Positions 1 through 12,800 of a stretch of DNA of 64,000 bases are shown here, in pieces (the first letter of the stretch is position 1; every line of letters begins with the position of its first letter). Source of the stretch: Ampullaceana balthica (lineage: Eukaryota > Mollusca > Gastropoda > Lymnaeidae); NCBI GenBank assembly GCA_944989445.1, contig CALYLW010001219.1, positions 1-64,000 on the forward strand, given 5' to 3'. Under the pieces are notes generated by a model that was not told the origin of the DNA, did no database searches, and saw only the letters and a list, made by a program, of their open reading frames with translations. Position numbers and translations under genes: made by a program.

Positions 1-3000
1 CACAAACTTTCCTAACTTGCTGAAGATCTGATCAACACAAAATTTAAGCGCTTAACTTTCTGATTTATTTCAAATCTTCTGCTCTACCTGTTAATGTCAC
101 ATGTACACGGACACTTCTAAATTTCAATATGGCTTTCATTTCCTTTTATTACTGCCATCCATGCACGCAAAGTTTGTCAGTCCTTATATTATTGCTGTTA
201 AAAGTAAAAATATTCCATATTTTGTTGTCCTTCTTTAGGTTTTCTTCTAGCCTGTGTGTAACTCTTAATAGTCTTACACCACACGTCAGATTGACATGTG
301 ATAAGTGTATCAAATTATTCAGTACTTCTAAAACAGCTAGTCCTTAAAAATTTTCAGATGTTCAGATAACTTCACTCACCATCAATCCCTTACTGAATGA
401 GGCAGATAGACTTTTAATTTTATTAATCTGATCCATTTCACCAGAAGGTAGCAGATGGTCCTTACTGAAGAGGAAAAAGATAGAAAACATGGCATAAATT
501 TTCCATAAGAACAAGATATAACTCTATTCCCTACTAGCACACTAATGACTTATGACCAGTTAATTTTGAGCTTGTAAAGAGATAAGAATCTTTAAATAGA
601 CTATTACAGGACAGTACAAAGCACATTCTAGCGCAAAATTATGAGAACTTTGCTATTTAACATTATGAGAATGAAAAACTTGATGTGGTGAAGTTAAATG
701 TAAATCTTTTTTTTTAAATTTGTTAACGAACCCATGCTTAATAAGTGAGGCTTGAACAGTTTTACAGTGGGACAATGTGGCATTGCTTTGTTTGCGGTAC
801 TCTTTTCGTGTTGTATCTCCTAAATTCATGATAGTCATTGGCACTTCAACAAATTTTCTGTGAAGGTAATACAAAATAAGAAACTTTTATCAAAACAAAA
901 AACTCAAAATAATAAATCATGTTTAAAAACTCATAAAGAGGGAAAGGGTGAGAGACAGATGAGATTTTACTTTTAATTTTTTTTTATAGATTTCCCTGGT
1001 AGAATGAACTCCTCCAACTGTGAGTTTAATAAAAATGCAAGCCGTTTGAATCCTATAAAGGTCAATTTAAAATTAAAATCTATTGCCACCAAAGATAAAA
1101 AGGTGTAAATAATGTCAAGTGAATTGAATAAAGGGAAATAATCAAGAAAAACATTTCTTGAAATTGTTAATTATTCCTTGTTATTTCAGTAGTCTCTTTG
1201 TAAAAAGAAAAGTCTATTGTTAATGAATGTAACGCCAGAATATAAATTATACATATATTTAAAAGTACAGTCAGTCCTTGCCACTTTGTGCTTCAACTTT
1301 CCGGGCTTCACTCTATCGGGGATTTTTCAAGTACTGTATATTCATAAAAAAGTTGATCTAGACAGTGAAAATAGTAGAGCGCACGCTCAAATGTCAAGTG
1401 TGGTGAAACCAAGCCCATCAGAGCATTTTGTTCACTGATTAGCTATTCTCGCCTGGCCACTGATTGGCTCAACACCATTCAAGTTAGTTTCTCTCACACA
1501 TGCTTCTACATCGCTAGGTATTGGGAGCATTTTTGCTCTTGTAAGTGTTTGCCATAGCTGAGCTGTGGCACTTGAAGGCCAGCTGGAAGAAGTTGCAGCC
1601 TGAAATTGTGTACGACTACAACGAATTCACCCCAGAGGATATAATATTATGATAATGCATTTAGGCTTGCATGGATGCTGGAAGGAGAAGGTTTCGTGGA
1701 CATGACACGCAAAGATGAGGATGAGCTGCCGAAGACGCATTTTGCTCCTTTAACTGACGAGGATCTAGTGAAGATTTTTAAATCGGCGGGTGACAAGGAG
1801 GAAGAGCAGCCAGATGTTCCTTGACGCTAGGGGAACGAACTTAGCCTTACACTTGGGTGTCTCTTGCAAGTCATGAGAACTATCAATGAGGCACAAGACA
1901 TGATTGGCAAAAGAGACCCACTAATGACGCACGATTGCCACCCTGGAATACACTTGATGTAGCGATAGAACCCTACAAATCCTCCTCACACAGGTTTTCT
2001 ATTCTCCAATTTACACTCATTTGTAAATAAAGAATCCTACTTCACAGAGATTCACTTATCATGTTAAAGTCTGGAATGTATTGACTGCAGAAATAAAATG
2101 ACGGTCTTATCTTCTTATACATTACAGATGCTCCTTCTATACAGAAGATTGTTGCATCCTACGTTTATCCATGCTTTATGTCTATTCGACTGTATTGAAG
2201 AATAATTATGATGCTACAAGAGAATTTGAACATACGTTGTGAAGGAAAAATATTGGAGCATGCACAGAATTAAAATTACTGGTAGCAGCAAGGCTGAAGC
2301 CATTAAGGCAGAGAGTTTTAATATGTTTCAGAGGATCTGGAATATTTATATAAACAAGCCTGTTTTGAATAAATTATTACTTCTCAAATGGACTTCAAAT
2401 GCAACAGAAAGTGTTCAGATTATATTATAATATTGTTGTTAGATTAAATGATCTATTATCAATATGAAATAAGACTCCTGACCATATTATCCATTTTTGA
2501 TTCACACAAAGTTAATTAATGTTATACATTGCTCTGTGGTTAATTCATGACATCCATCCAGGACATATCAAAACTTGAGAGTTAACATTTAATTTGAGCT
2601 TGCAAATTTTATCATGCAAATAAATTTTTTGTAATCATAGCTATAATAAAAAAAATATATCTCATTTACATTTAAAAAATGAAAATTAAAAAAAAGATCA
2701 GAAAGTAAACCAAAAAATAAAAGTTTATTTATACCTGTCAGCATAAAGCATGAAACCATGGCTACTGAGGTGTGTTGACATATTTTTGGAGAATGATGAT
2801 GTGCACAGGAAAAAGAGGAAATCACTGGGGTTCTCAACATATTTGTCTACCGTCATCAGGTTATTGTGCAGAGTTAACTCTCTGAATGATGGCCTTTGAC
2901 GAGTCTGGTGGCGAAAACTATACCATCCAACTAAAGTCTGAAAATAAATACAGTTTCATAGAATGAAATTTTGTTACAGAAATCTATTTAGCTATATAAA

Positions 3001-5706
3001 GTGTATTAATTTCCATATAATGCACAAGAAAATACATAAGTTTCTTATGGATACCTTGCCAGAAGGGAAGCATAACCAAACCTGATCTTTTTTTTGAAGA
3101 ACGCGATCCATCTCTTTTTTATTGATGCATCCATTTCTGTGGTACATCACATCTTTTCCAAGCCAAGGTATAAATGATGAAATATCTGGATTTAAAGAGA
3201 CCAGTTTTATGATTTTTAACTGTTTCAATAAATGTACAGTATATCATTGTCTGGGTAACTTGGGGTCTATAACTGTTGCTCTGTTATAAAAAATTCCAGA
3301 TAAAATTCTTTATATCTTCCCCAAAATTCTTTAAAATACCAAAAGCCCATTTGATGCATATTATCAGTAATATTTCTTTTATTTAAGGAAATTTTAATAT
3401 GACGCAATTGATTTTAAGATAAAAGTGTGTGTTAAATATCAATAAAGTTCAGGGGCGTGACAAGTTTGCGATGGCTTAAAAGGGAGGGTTGGCACCAATT
3501 AATATGATTATACAGTGTGTTACTTGATTGGCATGTTGTTGGTTTTTTAATTAGTGAATAGAAAGTATAACAATTTCCACATCTTTTGTTCGGCAAGGGG
3601 GTAATTTCCTGCCGCCATTGTTTATTTCTAGTAAATGATAATTTCAGAAAATAGACATAGGAGCCAGATTAAGAACACCAGAAAGTTGAGTAAATAAAAT
3701 ATTGTCAATATGGTGTTTGAAAACCATTTGACAGGGAAAAAAATTTCTGTCAAATGTTTGTACTTTTGTCACCCAGTAGGTAATGATTCATTGCAGTTAG
3801 CAGGAGTGTATCTCTCAAATTCACTGTAGTAACTTTCAAAGACCGTCAGTGTAAATAAAAATTGAATGGTATTTTCACACACTAAGAAACATGAGATTTA
3901 AATCCTCTTTGCAAAGCCAAGTTACTATGAAGAATGAAATAAATATTTTCAATAATATAAAGATTTATTTTCAAATCATGTTTAATAATATTTAAATTAA
4001 AATAAATGTTAATTAGTAAATTGGACCTAACAAATGTTTCCTTCCGTCAGTGGCATAGCGTGGGTTGCCAGGGGCTGGGACAAGGCCAGCATGATTTTCC
4101 CCAACTTGGGGCCTGTGGACCACCAGTTCCCAACAAGTCTCAAGTGTAGTTCTGGACCACTTACACAATGTTAATAAACTAGTGAGTATTAAACACATTT
4201 TTTTAAAATTTAATTTATTTTATAAATTACAGAGTATTATTGAGTCTTAAGTTCTTTTTATTTGAACATGTTGGCCTGTTCGGCAAGTGAAGCAGTGTTC
4301 ACAGGCCACAGCTAAGAGGGGATTGTGTTGCACAAAGCACAGGTATCCATCAGAGCTGGGTGGACTCAGGGACAAGTCACTGTCTTCACAGAAGCTCGAA
4401 CCTGCAACTCTCTGTACACCAACCCAGCGATCAAGCCGCTCGACCACTGTGCCCCCAAGTTATTAAATTAAAATGCAATGCATAAAAGAATTCTAATTTA
4501 TTTAAAAACATGTGCTTTAATTTGTGAACATTTCTCAATAGCAGTATTCAAACAAAAGTTGCTCAAACAAAATCTATTTTATTTTTCAGAAAATCCTTTC
4601 ATAAAAAATTGAGCCAACGCTTTAAATTTTTGCACACATTGATCAAATGCAAATCTTTTTGGCTGCAGGTGGATCTGAGCATCATTCTCTTTGGTTAGTA
4701 TTTGCCTCACTTACATGTAATGAAAAAATGAGAAAAAAAGAACAGACTTGATGCAAGGCAAATACTTCCTGCATAACCCTTATTTCAGTGGGGTTTTTTT
4801 TTGCATGTCTCATCCCTCAAAAGTTTTTCGGCTTCCATTATTTCCTTTATGCTCAAAAACTACTGCAGAGCTTTATGCTTTGAATTCCATTTTGTATCAT
4901 TTGATCAGTTTACGTTAATTGGAAGATTTTCTTTAAGACTAAGATCATCCCACTTATGAGTGGAGCTTGAGAGAAATTATATATAAGCTTTAAGCTAGTA
5001 AGCATACCCCAAAAATCAGTAGATTTTGATACAGTAGTTTTGTTTCTACATTTCTTTGCAAACAGGCAAACTAGACAACCATGATGGACGTTGAACTATT
5101 TTAATTTTTAAGTTTTTCCCAATTTAGCCCCATCCCTGGATTTTTTTGTGCCTGGGGAAATTGCCCCCATGGCCCCCCTATGCTACACCACTGCTTTACA
5201 AAAGTAAAACAGGTCTTGATCTGTTATAAAAATTTGAATTATAAAATATACTTTGTATAACGGAAAAATGAATAAATAAGGTAGGATCCTGTTAATTGAG
5301 ATTTGTTTTAAAATCTAATTAGAGGGGTATAAGGTCCTAAATTTTTTCTTGACAGGAAGTTGAATGACTTACAAATGAAGGAGTTGACATTGGAGGTATG
5401 TATTTGAGAGTCACTTATCTTGTTTTCTATTTCTTCAATTCTCTCCCCCAACAGAAAACCATACTGCGGAAAAAAATAATTAACAAGCTGTTCAAATTCA
5501 AAACATTAATTTATTAAACAAGTAACAAATAATAGTTAATTTTGCATATTTAAATTTATTTGCAATTAATGTTAATAAACAGCACTCACTAAATGAGAAT
5601 AGCTCTAATATTGATTAAAAGTTCAACTTTTTACCTGGCATCCTTGACTGTTCAAATGACTAAACAATAGTCTTGATAATGTTGAACCATCAATGTATAA
5701 AAACAT
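1..5706 (-). CDS. ABRAXAS1-like: Abraxas-family protein (BRCA1-A / BRISC complex subunit), 5' part, cut by window edge
   Basis: Abraxas proteins are catalytically inactive MPN-domain scaffolds that pair with the K63-specific deubiquitinase BRCC36 in the BRCA1-A (Abraxas1) or BRISC (Abraxas2) complex. I assembled seven exons on the minus strand: 5706-5635 (ATG at 5706), 5463-5373, 3185-3082, 2937-2735, 857-732, 464-380 and 19-1 (open at the edge). All junctions have AG/GT sites and phases agree; 233 residues are visible. Family hallmarks in order are YGFLLGE (about residues 25-31), ISDSQI, LVGWYSFRHQT (about 91-101), SFRELTLHNNL, FFLCTSS, a NLG-turn segment, and the start of the C-terminal coiled coil (INKIKSL then QVRKVC). 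The first exon (24 aa) is short and the start is the only ATG in frame before the donor. The donor at 3081 (GTTTGG) and at 731 (GTTCGT) are weak but give the family-like junctions. Whether it is Abraxas1 or Abraxas2 is undecided because the C-terminus (BRCA1-binding SPxF motif or not) lies outside. Confidence 0.85.
1268..2087 (+). mobile_element. Degenerate pogo/Tigger-like DNA transposon in Abraxas intron
   Basis: The left end after a TA reads CAGTCAGTCCTTGCCACTTT. The right end, read inverted, begins CAGTCAATACATTCCAGACT, so the termini are imperfect inverted repeats. Inside, on the plus strand at about 1564-1824, is a transposase-like C-terminal reading frame with WKKLQPEIVYDYNEF and an acidic end (KTHFAPLTDEDLVKIF), interrupted by at least one stop and frameshift. 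This matches the pogo/Tigger C-terminal region in character. The copy is broken and non-autonomous. It separates Abraxas exons at 857 and 2735. Confidence 0.6.
2110..2195 (-). mobile_element. LINE 3'-tail fragment
   Basis: A short stretch contains the motif GCTCCTTCTATACAGAAGAT followed by a degenerate version of the LINE 3' end described at 42026-42560. It is the 3' untranslated tail only, with no coding sequence, and lies in an Abraxas intron. Confidence 0.5.
4048..5193. mobile_element. Non-autonomous hAT-like element with CAGTGG termini, carrying a nested SINE
   Basis: The left terminus is CAGTGGCATAGCGTGGGTTG. The right terminus inverted is CAGTGGTGTAGCATAGGGGG. These are hAT-type terminal inverted repeats closely related to those of the element at 57475-59907. 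The flanking octamers (4040-4047 and 5194-5201) match at only about 4 of 8 positions, so the target duplication has decayed. I see no intact transposase frame. It sits in the Abraxas intron between exons 5373 and 3185. Confidence 0.65.
4248..4456 (-). repeat. tRNA-derived SINE (minus strand)
   Basis: Read on the minus strand from about 4456 it begins GGGGGCACAGTGGTCGAGCG, an A-box-like stretch, and about 50 bases later has GGTTCGAGC, a B-box core. It is followed by an unrelated body and ends in an A-rich tail near 4250. Two internal Pol III boxes and a tRNA-unrelated body define a tRNA-derived SINE. A long open frame over it is fortuitous. It is nested inside the hAT-like element at 4048-5193. 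Confidence 0.65.
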
Positions 5707-6890
5707 TTTCCTTAGACCTTAGGTTTTAAGAAATATCACTGTGAATCATAAATCATATAAATGACTAGAGAGTTGAGGACAATGTGAGGAACAAGACAAG
5801 AATGTGTATAAGTATAGGACAATCACAATGTATTGAATCAAACAGACTATAGACTATAGATGTTCTTTAATTGAAATAGCAGAGTGTATAAGTATAAGAA
5901 TATTTTTCCTATTTATATCATAGGTATGAATATAACCAGGGATTAGGAAAGAAAAATTATTATTTTTTACAAACTGTTGAGGCTTTTTCTTTGTCACTTT
6001 GTGATTATTTTAGGACAAAATTTAGTGGATAAATTAATAAGTTAATATGGTGGGGTTTTTTTTAATACTGAAAAACACACGCATGATCATGTACATTCTC
6101 ATTTATTAGTATTATTAGCACACATTATGTAGGCCTACATTACCGTTCATTACATTTCATGATTTCAAAACATCGACATCGGCATAGGGCTCATAGGCCA
6201 AATTAATTAAAATTAATTCGAATTAATTCAACTATAATAATTATGATTACCTACTAATAGTTAAGACCATACGCCATACGATCGAGCTTTGTAACATTAA
6301 AACCAGTGTTGCTTATCAGAAGTCGGGATAGTTATAATTATTGTTTTAAATCTTCTATTAGACTTAGAGTTATCTTTAAAAACAGTTTGATCTATTTTTG
6401 AAAATGGTAAGACTAGCTACCAAAATCTATTGGAAATAAAATTAAATTTACAGAAGAACTTATAAATAATATGAATTATCTTTTTTCTTCTTTGTCTTAA
6501 TTGACTTAATGAAAGTAAATTATATAAGTTATGTAAGTCAAAAAGCTTAGAACAGTTTAATTATATTTGATTGATGTTCGTAAATATGCCTAAAATGCAG
6601 ATATAGTGATATAGTTCACTATATGTTTATAAATAATTTTCTCCTGAAATGAACTAAATCCAAAACACGGTACTCACATTCTTTTTCGTTCACTTGCGGT
6701 AAGAAAAGAATCCCATAAAGTATAAAGATATCAACAGTTTAACACCATCCCTAGTTACTACTACTGTCTACTACTGGTTAATATTTCAGTAGTTTTATTG
6801 CACACTTATGTATAAGACGGAAAACTACCAATTTTATTGAATTGTTTCTATAGTTTCCCTTTCCCTTTGAAAAGCCAGATATCTGAAAAT

Positions 6891-9800
6891 ATGTCAGGTA
6901 AATTGGGGCTTAGTGGTGCTTACAATCGGCATAAAACACTAAGCCCATTGCCATTGGCATTGGTCAAGGAGGAAAAGAAGGACATAGAAAGAAGTGCAGA
7001 AAAGAATTCAAAGCTAGAGAGTGAAATTAAAGTATGAAGTTGATTTTTTATAAAATTTTCATTAACGTTACTTCTAATTACTAGCCAATTTAGTCATTAC
7101 AAAAAATAATTTAAGATGGTGAGGGGAAGGATATGGACACAATTCCAAAATAAAACAGTTGGAAAAATCTGAGATGTGACACTTTCCTATTATTAATTTG
7201 AGTATTATCTGTACTTGCCCTGTAGTCTGTAGTACTATACTCCCCTAACATAGCCACAAGCAAATCCACCAGCGTGTCATCTAACAAACTTTACTTAAAC
7301 ATTACCATCCTCCCTTCAACACCTGTTTAACCCACGTTTGGGCTTTATCCTCTGTCTAAATCTCTGCTACAGTTACAGTTCCACTTCCAATTCTTTTCAA
7401 CCACACACTCCTTGCCTCTGCACAGGCCCTCATTTCTCAATAATCTTTCATCTTAAATGCCACTGTCTGCTCTCCCACTTGAGCAAAATTTACAAAGCAA
7501 AATAAATTGTATGTTTAAAAAAGGATTTTCATAGAATTCTTGTCCTTTTAATCATTACAGTTTCAGTTAAGACATTTAAAATGCAAATAAAAATTAGAAG
7601 AAAAGATCCACAACATTATCCTCTTCATTGATAAATCTTAAATTATTCAGGTGTCTGGGCTTTTGGGAGACCCAGAAATTCATGTTTATTTACATTTTGA
7701 GTAGGAATTTCTTGGGGTGCTGGAAATAAGTAGTTTAAAGATTTTTAATTTAAATTAAATAGGGGTACTTTAAAATTGTTTAAATAGATGCAGCAATAAG
7801 AATGAGAAATCCAGCTTTTCTTTTCTCTCATTCTAAACCACCTCATGGCTCTTGTCACTAAATCACATTCTAGCCTCGCGTTCCTTTACCACCTAGTGTC
7901 TTGTCACTCCTAACCTCAATAACCCACAACTTCTCCTTCATCAAAACCTCACCCTCCTTTACCTGTGTTGTTTAATATTTAAAATTTATTTCAACTTTAT
8001 TTATTTGTATATTTTAAGCTGTGTGTGTACATATATATAATATAATATATATTATAATATACTTATTTTTGTTTTTGTGTTTAAGGTAACAAGTCCCTTG
8101 TGCTAAGTTTTGATTTTTAAGGGAAGCCATTTTGATCATTTTATAACTATACAGAATGTTCTACTATTATACCAGAGTTCCAAATTTAATTTCACCAGTC
8201 TAATGAGCAATACAAGGATAAGTGCTTGACTTGACAATGTTAACAAGTTTTACAGGCATAACTATCAAAATATTTTAATATAAGCTCTATACTACTTTTT
8301 CAGGCACTTAAATTAACAAATTCTAAACTGGAAAATGAATTGGAAGATATAAGGTTAGTTTTTTGTGTGTACATGCACAACCATCTCAAAAATTGTCTTC
8401 ATATATAAATAACAATAAAAATGAAATAGTATTTAAACTTTGACCAGGGGAAGTTTGTTTTGTGTTCCATTAGTTAATTTTTTAATGTTAGTCTGGAATC
8501 TTTTAATTATAACACTCGCTATTAAAATATATTAATTTTACAGAATAAATAACCTTTATGCTAAGATGCATTATTCATAATAAATTGCAATAACAACAAA
8601 AATGTCCACCACATGAAAAGGGTAAAATATTTGTAAAATGTTTTTAAGCAGAAGTGCACTAAAGCAAGTTATAAGTGAAAATTCACATGAAAAGTTTGAT
8701 GAAAGAAGAATTAACCTTATCAAGCTCCAAATTATTCAGCTAGAGAGACAGGTAAGAAATGATGATAACAATTTTAAAGTAAACTATTTTTTATAAAAAC
8801 ATTGTTATGATTCTCTAGATTAATTTATCCAATTCTTCTGAAGAACATAAAATAATTTTTAAAAATTAATTTGTTTTCCCAAATCAGATTGCAATTTTAA
8901 CTGATGCCTTAGGATCAAGACAAGAATCTATTTATGAAGTTGAAAATGTCATGGCATGGTCTGCAGATAAACTCCGGTATGTCAGAACAGTAACTTCTTC
9001 CTTTTATGCTGTGTGCCAGCATTCTCTGAAGTATTACTTTCACCAAGAGAATCTTAGCTTTGCAAAAAAAAATTTTTATAAATATATGTTTCCTACTTGT
9101 CATATATCTTTACATACAGACATATGCAAAGTAAACGTTGGAAAATTTCCTTCTTTCTACCTGAAGCTAAAGACTAACTACTTATATTTTCAGTAATTTG
9201 TATGTTGCCCTTCTCACATGAAAAAAAAAGCAAGTTGTATGATGCCTTTTTTAATTACATTTAAGACATTTTTAAATTTTATGAGCTATGTAAGTCTAGG
9301 CAATGCTTAAGCTATACAAGCCCGTATTGATTACAAACTGGCCGTTCTCTGTCACAACTGCTTTTCGGACTCACTGAACTTTTGTCGGTCAACTCACCCA
9401 CTCGCCAGCTACGATCTTCTGCAGACACACGCGTTCTCTCTGTTCCTACGACACGCACCAAAACATTTGGTGAAAGGTCGTTCTCTTTTTGTGCAGCCAA
9501 ACAATGGAATTCTCTACCATTACACATATGTAGTATTCAAACAAACAAGTCCTTCAAGACTGCACTCAAGACACATCTTTTCAAAATTTATTTTCAAAAT
9601 TAATGAAACCACATTTCTTGTAAATGATTAACGTAGCTTATGTATAATGTACTGTAATTTTTGTGTTTGTTATGATATGAAAGTTAATTTAATACTTATA
9701 GGTATGTTATTTCTTTCATGTAAAGCGCCGTGAGCCCAGTTCCTTACTGGGATACAGCACTATATAAATAATCAATTTATTATTATTATTATATAGGTTC

Positions 9801-12800
9801 TGTAAATGACAGCATGCTAGGCTATGTGGTTGGGGAATTTAAAAAAATATTACAGACATTGCAATAATTTTCTTTATCATGGTGGTTGTGGACCTAATGT
9901 GATTGATCCACACAGTTTAATAAAATAAAAACACACTGTATGATGTTAGAAAAGTTCGCTTCCTCCTCCTGCCCTGAATCAAAATTGACTTAGCCCTGTA
10001 TGCCCTTAAATTAATTAGATAGAGTGATCCCTACCTTTTTATTAACAATTTTTTATAATGCTATTCTGGGAAATAAGATCATAGGGTAGGGAAAGATACT
10101 ATTTTAAAAATTACAGGAGTAACATTTTAGCACAAAAAGTTTTTTACCCTTTAAATAAAATTATTCATTCTCATGATTCTCATTCTAAAACAACTCAACT
10201 TCAGGTCTCTTATAACAAGTAATAACAAAGGACTTGTGCTATCTGGTGTTCATGGTGATATGACACAAATAGTGGAAAGCCTGGAGTCAGCTAGGATAAA
10301 GCTCTTCAAATCATTGGAGGTAGTCTGTAGTAGCTGATTCTTAATAATATTAACATTTAAAATTCAAGGTATTGTTGATCACAAATTTAAATCACCTGAA
10401 ACTACTGTATATACTCTTTCTATAGCCTGTTCATTCATAAGCCCAGCCCCCTCTTTTTGGTAGAGAATAGTATAGAAATTGTGTGACCCGCGTGTAAGCC
10501 GACCCCAAGAATTACCTGTATTTTTTTGTTTCTTTGGTAAATAGTGGCGAAAGGGCGTACATTAAAATTCGTTGTTGAAAACAAAATTTGTAAAACAGTT
10601 TAAAACAGATTATTAAAACATTCACAAAAATAAATAAAATGAATAAATAAGGTAAGTGCAGATGTTTAATAATATTTTATAGCTTCTGGTAGAGCAGTTG
10701 AATCTTGTAGAATGTAGACAAAAAACTTGATGATCTACAATAACAACACCGGTATTCACTGTACATGCAGAAATCACCTTTGACCCGCTGGTAAGCTGAC
10801 CCCCAAAATTTTCCCCTAGATTTTGTCCAAAAATAAGTCGGCCTTAGAACGATTATTAATGGTAAGCTGCGCAGATCAATGTGCATAATTGAGAAATAAT
10901 TCAGTTTTAGCATTAATTTTACAAGTGATCAAAAAAAAAGTCATATATGCTAAGGACTTACTAAAATTTATATTAGTAATTAGTTATATGATGAATAAAC
11001 ACTCAACTTTCTACATTATTACATATCATGATACAATTAATAATTTGGTACTGCTTAGTGAAACCCTGTCATTTAGAGATATTTTTATTTTTCCCAGTCA
11101 CTATTCACATTTGTCAATATTTATGTTTTATCCATATCTAAATTTATAGAATTCAGGCAAAGAAGCTGTTGGGAAAGAGCTGATATTCTTGAATCCATTT
11201 TTAGGAGGCAAATTAAGACATGAGGATCCACTCACTTTACTCGACATTTCCCTCAAGAGGATGGAGTACATAAACTTGCGCCATGTGGTAAGTTGGAGCA
11301 GGATTTTGTTCTAGTCAAACTAATTTCAAACTTAAGAGTGTGACAGACAAACAGAGAAATGGCAGAAAGCTGGCCTATCAAATACCCCATGAAGTACCCC
11401 TGATAAGAAGGCCCCCCCTCCCCAAACCCCTAAATAAGAAGCGTGTATAATTTTAATTTCAAATTTTAAACAAAATACTTATTTTTAACCCAGAATAAGA
11501 GATGTCAAATTTTGTGTTTAAACAAATTTAAATTTTCTTGTTCCAAAATGATATCCTAATTCTGTCAAGAATTTGTTTTAAAAATTGCTTGTGCTAACTA
11601 ATTTAACAGAGTAAACTTGAGTCCAAGATGTGTCAACTGTACAAGGAGCTGATTCGTGTTCACAATGTTGTCGAAGGATTGAAAGAGGGACGTATGTACT
11701 CAGGCAATGTTAGCGCAAGTGAAAAAAACAGGACTGAGACAATTCTTCTAAAATCTTGTGTTCTCATTAAGGATGTAACTGATGAGCTCTTGGCATTATC
11801 TTTACTGTGTCCAAGTGCACCTTTAGTAAGTCTCAGGTGCTTATGAGATCTTTTAATTTTTTTTATAAAATAATGTAATTTTTAGTTTTAAAAACCTTCT
11901 GCAATTTGCCATGATACATGAATTATTATTAGTATATCTTAATGAAAACATATTAATGATTTTTTATAACCTATTTTTTCATGCAACTTCTTTTTTTTAA
12001 AAATGTTTTAAATACCTAATTAGTGAATATTCATAGAAGCTTAAAACACTATGAGTGTGATTATACAGAGTGACCCAAAAAAACAGGAACTTTTAAAAAT
12101 AAAACAAAGAGTTATTGCAAAAAAAAATATTTATTCATAGTATTTGGAACCTTAAAATATGCCATTCAAGAAACATTAATGGAATTTATAATTTTTATAA
12201 ACTTACGTTCTTTAGATGCCGTACTCATGTATGAATGCATTCTTGAAATCTGCTGGCGATTCCACAACAAAAAATTTATGTTTTTTGTTTTGTGTCACCC
12301 TTTATTTCATAAGGAATACTTGATTTTCATTACAAAGAAATTAATTTTACAATATAATTTTGTAAATGTGCAGCCAGGATTAAAGCGCCCAATAGCAGAT
12401 CAAGTTCCTATAGAACGCGTAATGGCAGCTCTTCCAAACCTACCACGCAGCAAGCATGATGAGGTTCACCATGTTATAAAGTCAAGTGTTCACGTCTGCA
12501 ATCACAGACAACTTCTGATGGACAAAGAGAAGACAGTTTTAAAAGAGGAGTTAGCTTTTCATAGATCAGTATATGACATCCAGTTGCAGTACACCCAGTC
12601 CCTCTTTGATGCCGTCAGGTTTGGGAAATTAGGCAATAAAATATGGAATGCAGTTGTATGAATTTACAAACTATTTGAACTCAAAAAATAATTTAGCATA
12701 AGTTTCCTTGTTGCATTATACTTCTATTATGAAAAAAATAATTTTGGCCTCTGGGTTTTTATTTTTTAAAACCTTAAATAAATTTTTTAATTTTTTGTTT

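Noticed and set aside
653..731. Read-through of the Abraxas exon to the stop at 653
   Set aside because: That tail does not resemble the family. A GG/GTTCGT donor at 731 joined to the strong exon 464-380 restores the family pattern (KHG then KDHLLPSGEM).
4247..4447. 66-codon minus-strand frame as a gene
   Set aside because: It coincides with a tRNA-derived SINE including both Pol III boxes.
6837..6890. Longer N-terminus for the coiled-coil protein from an in-frame ATG at 6837
   Set aside because: The added peptide is unlike the rest, and TTTCTATAG at about 6845-6853 looks like a splice acceptor of a 5' UTR exon. The ATG at 6891 is preferred.
12179..12373. Upstream part of the open frame ending at 12661 as coding
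   Set aside because: It lies before the acceptor GTGCAG at 12373 and has no continuity with the preceding exon; only 12374-12618 is taken as exon.
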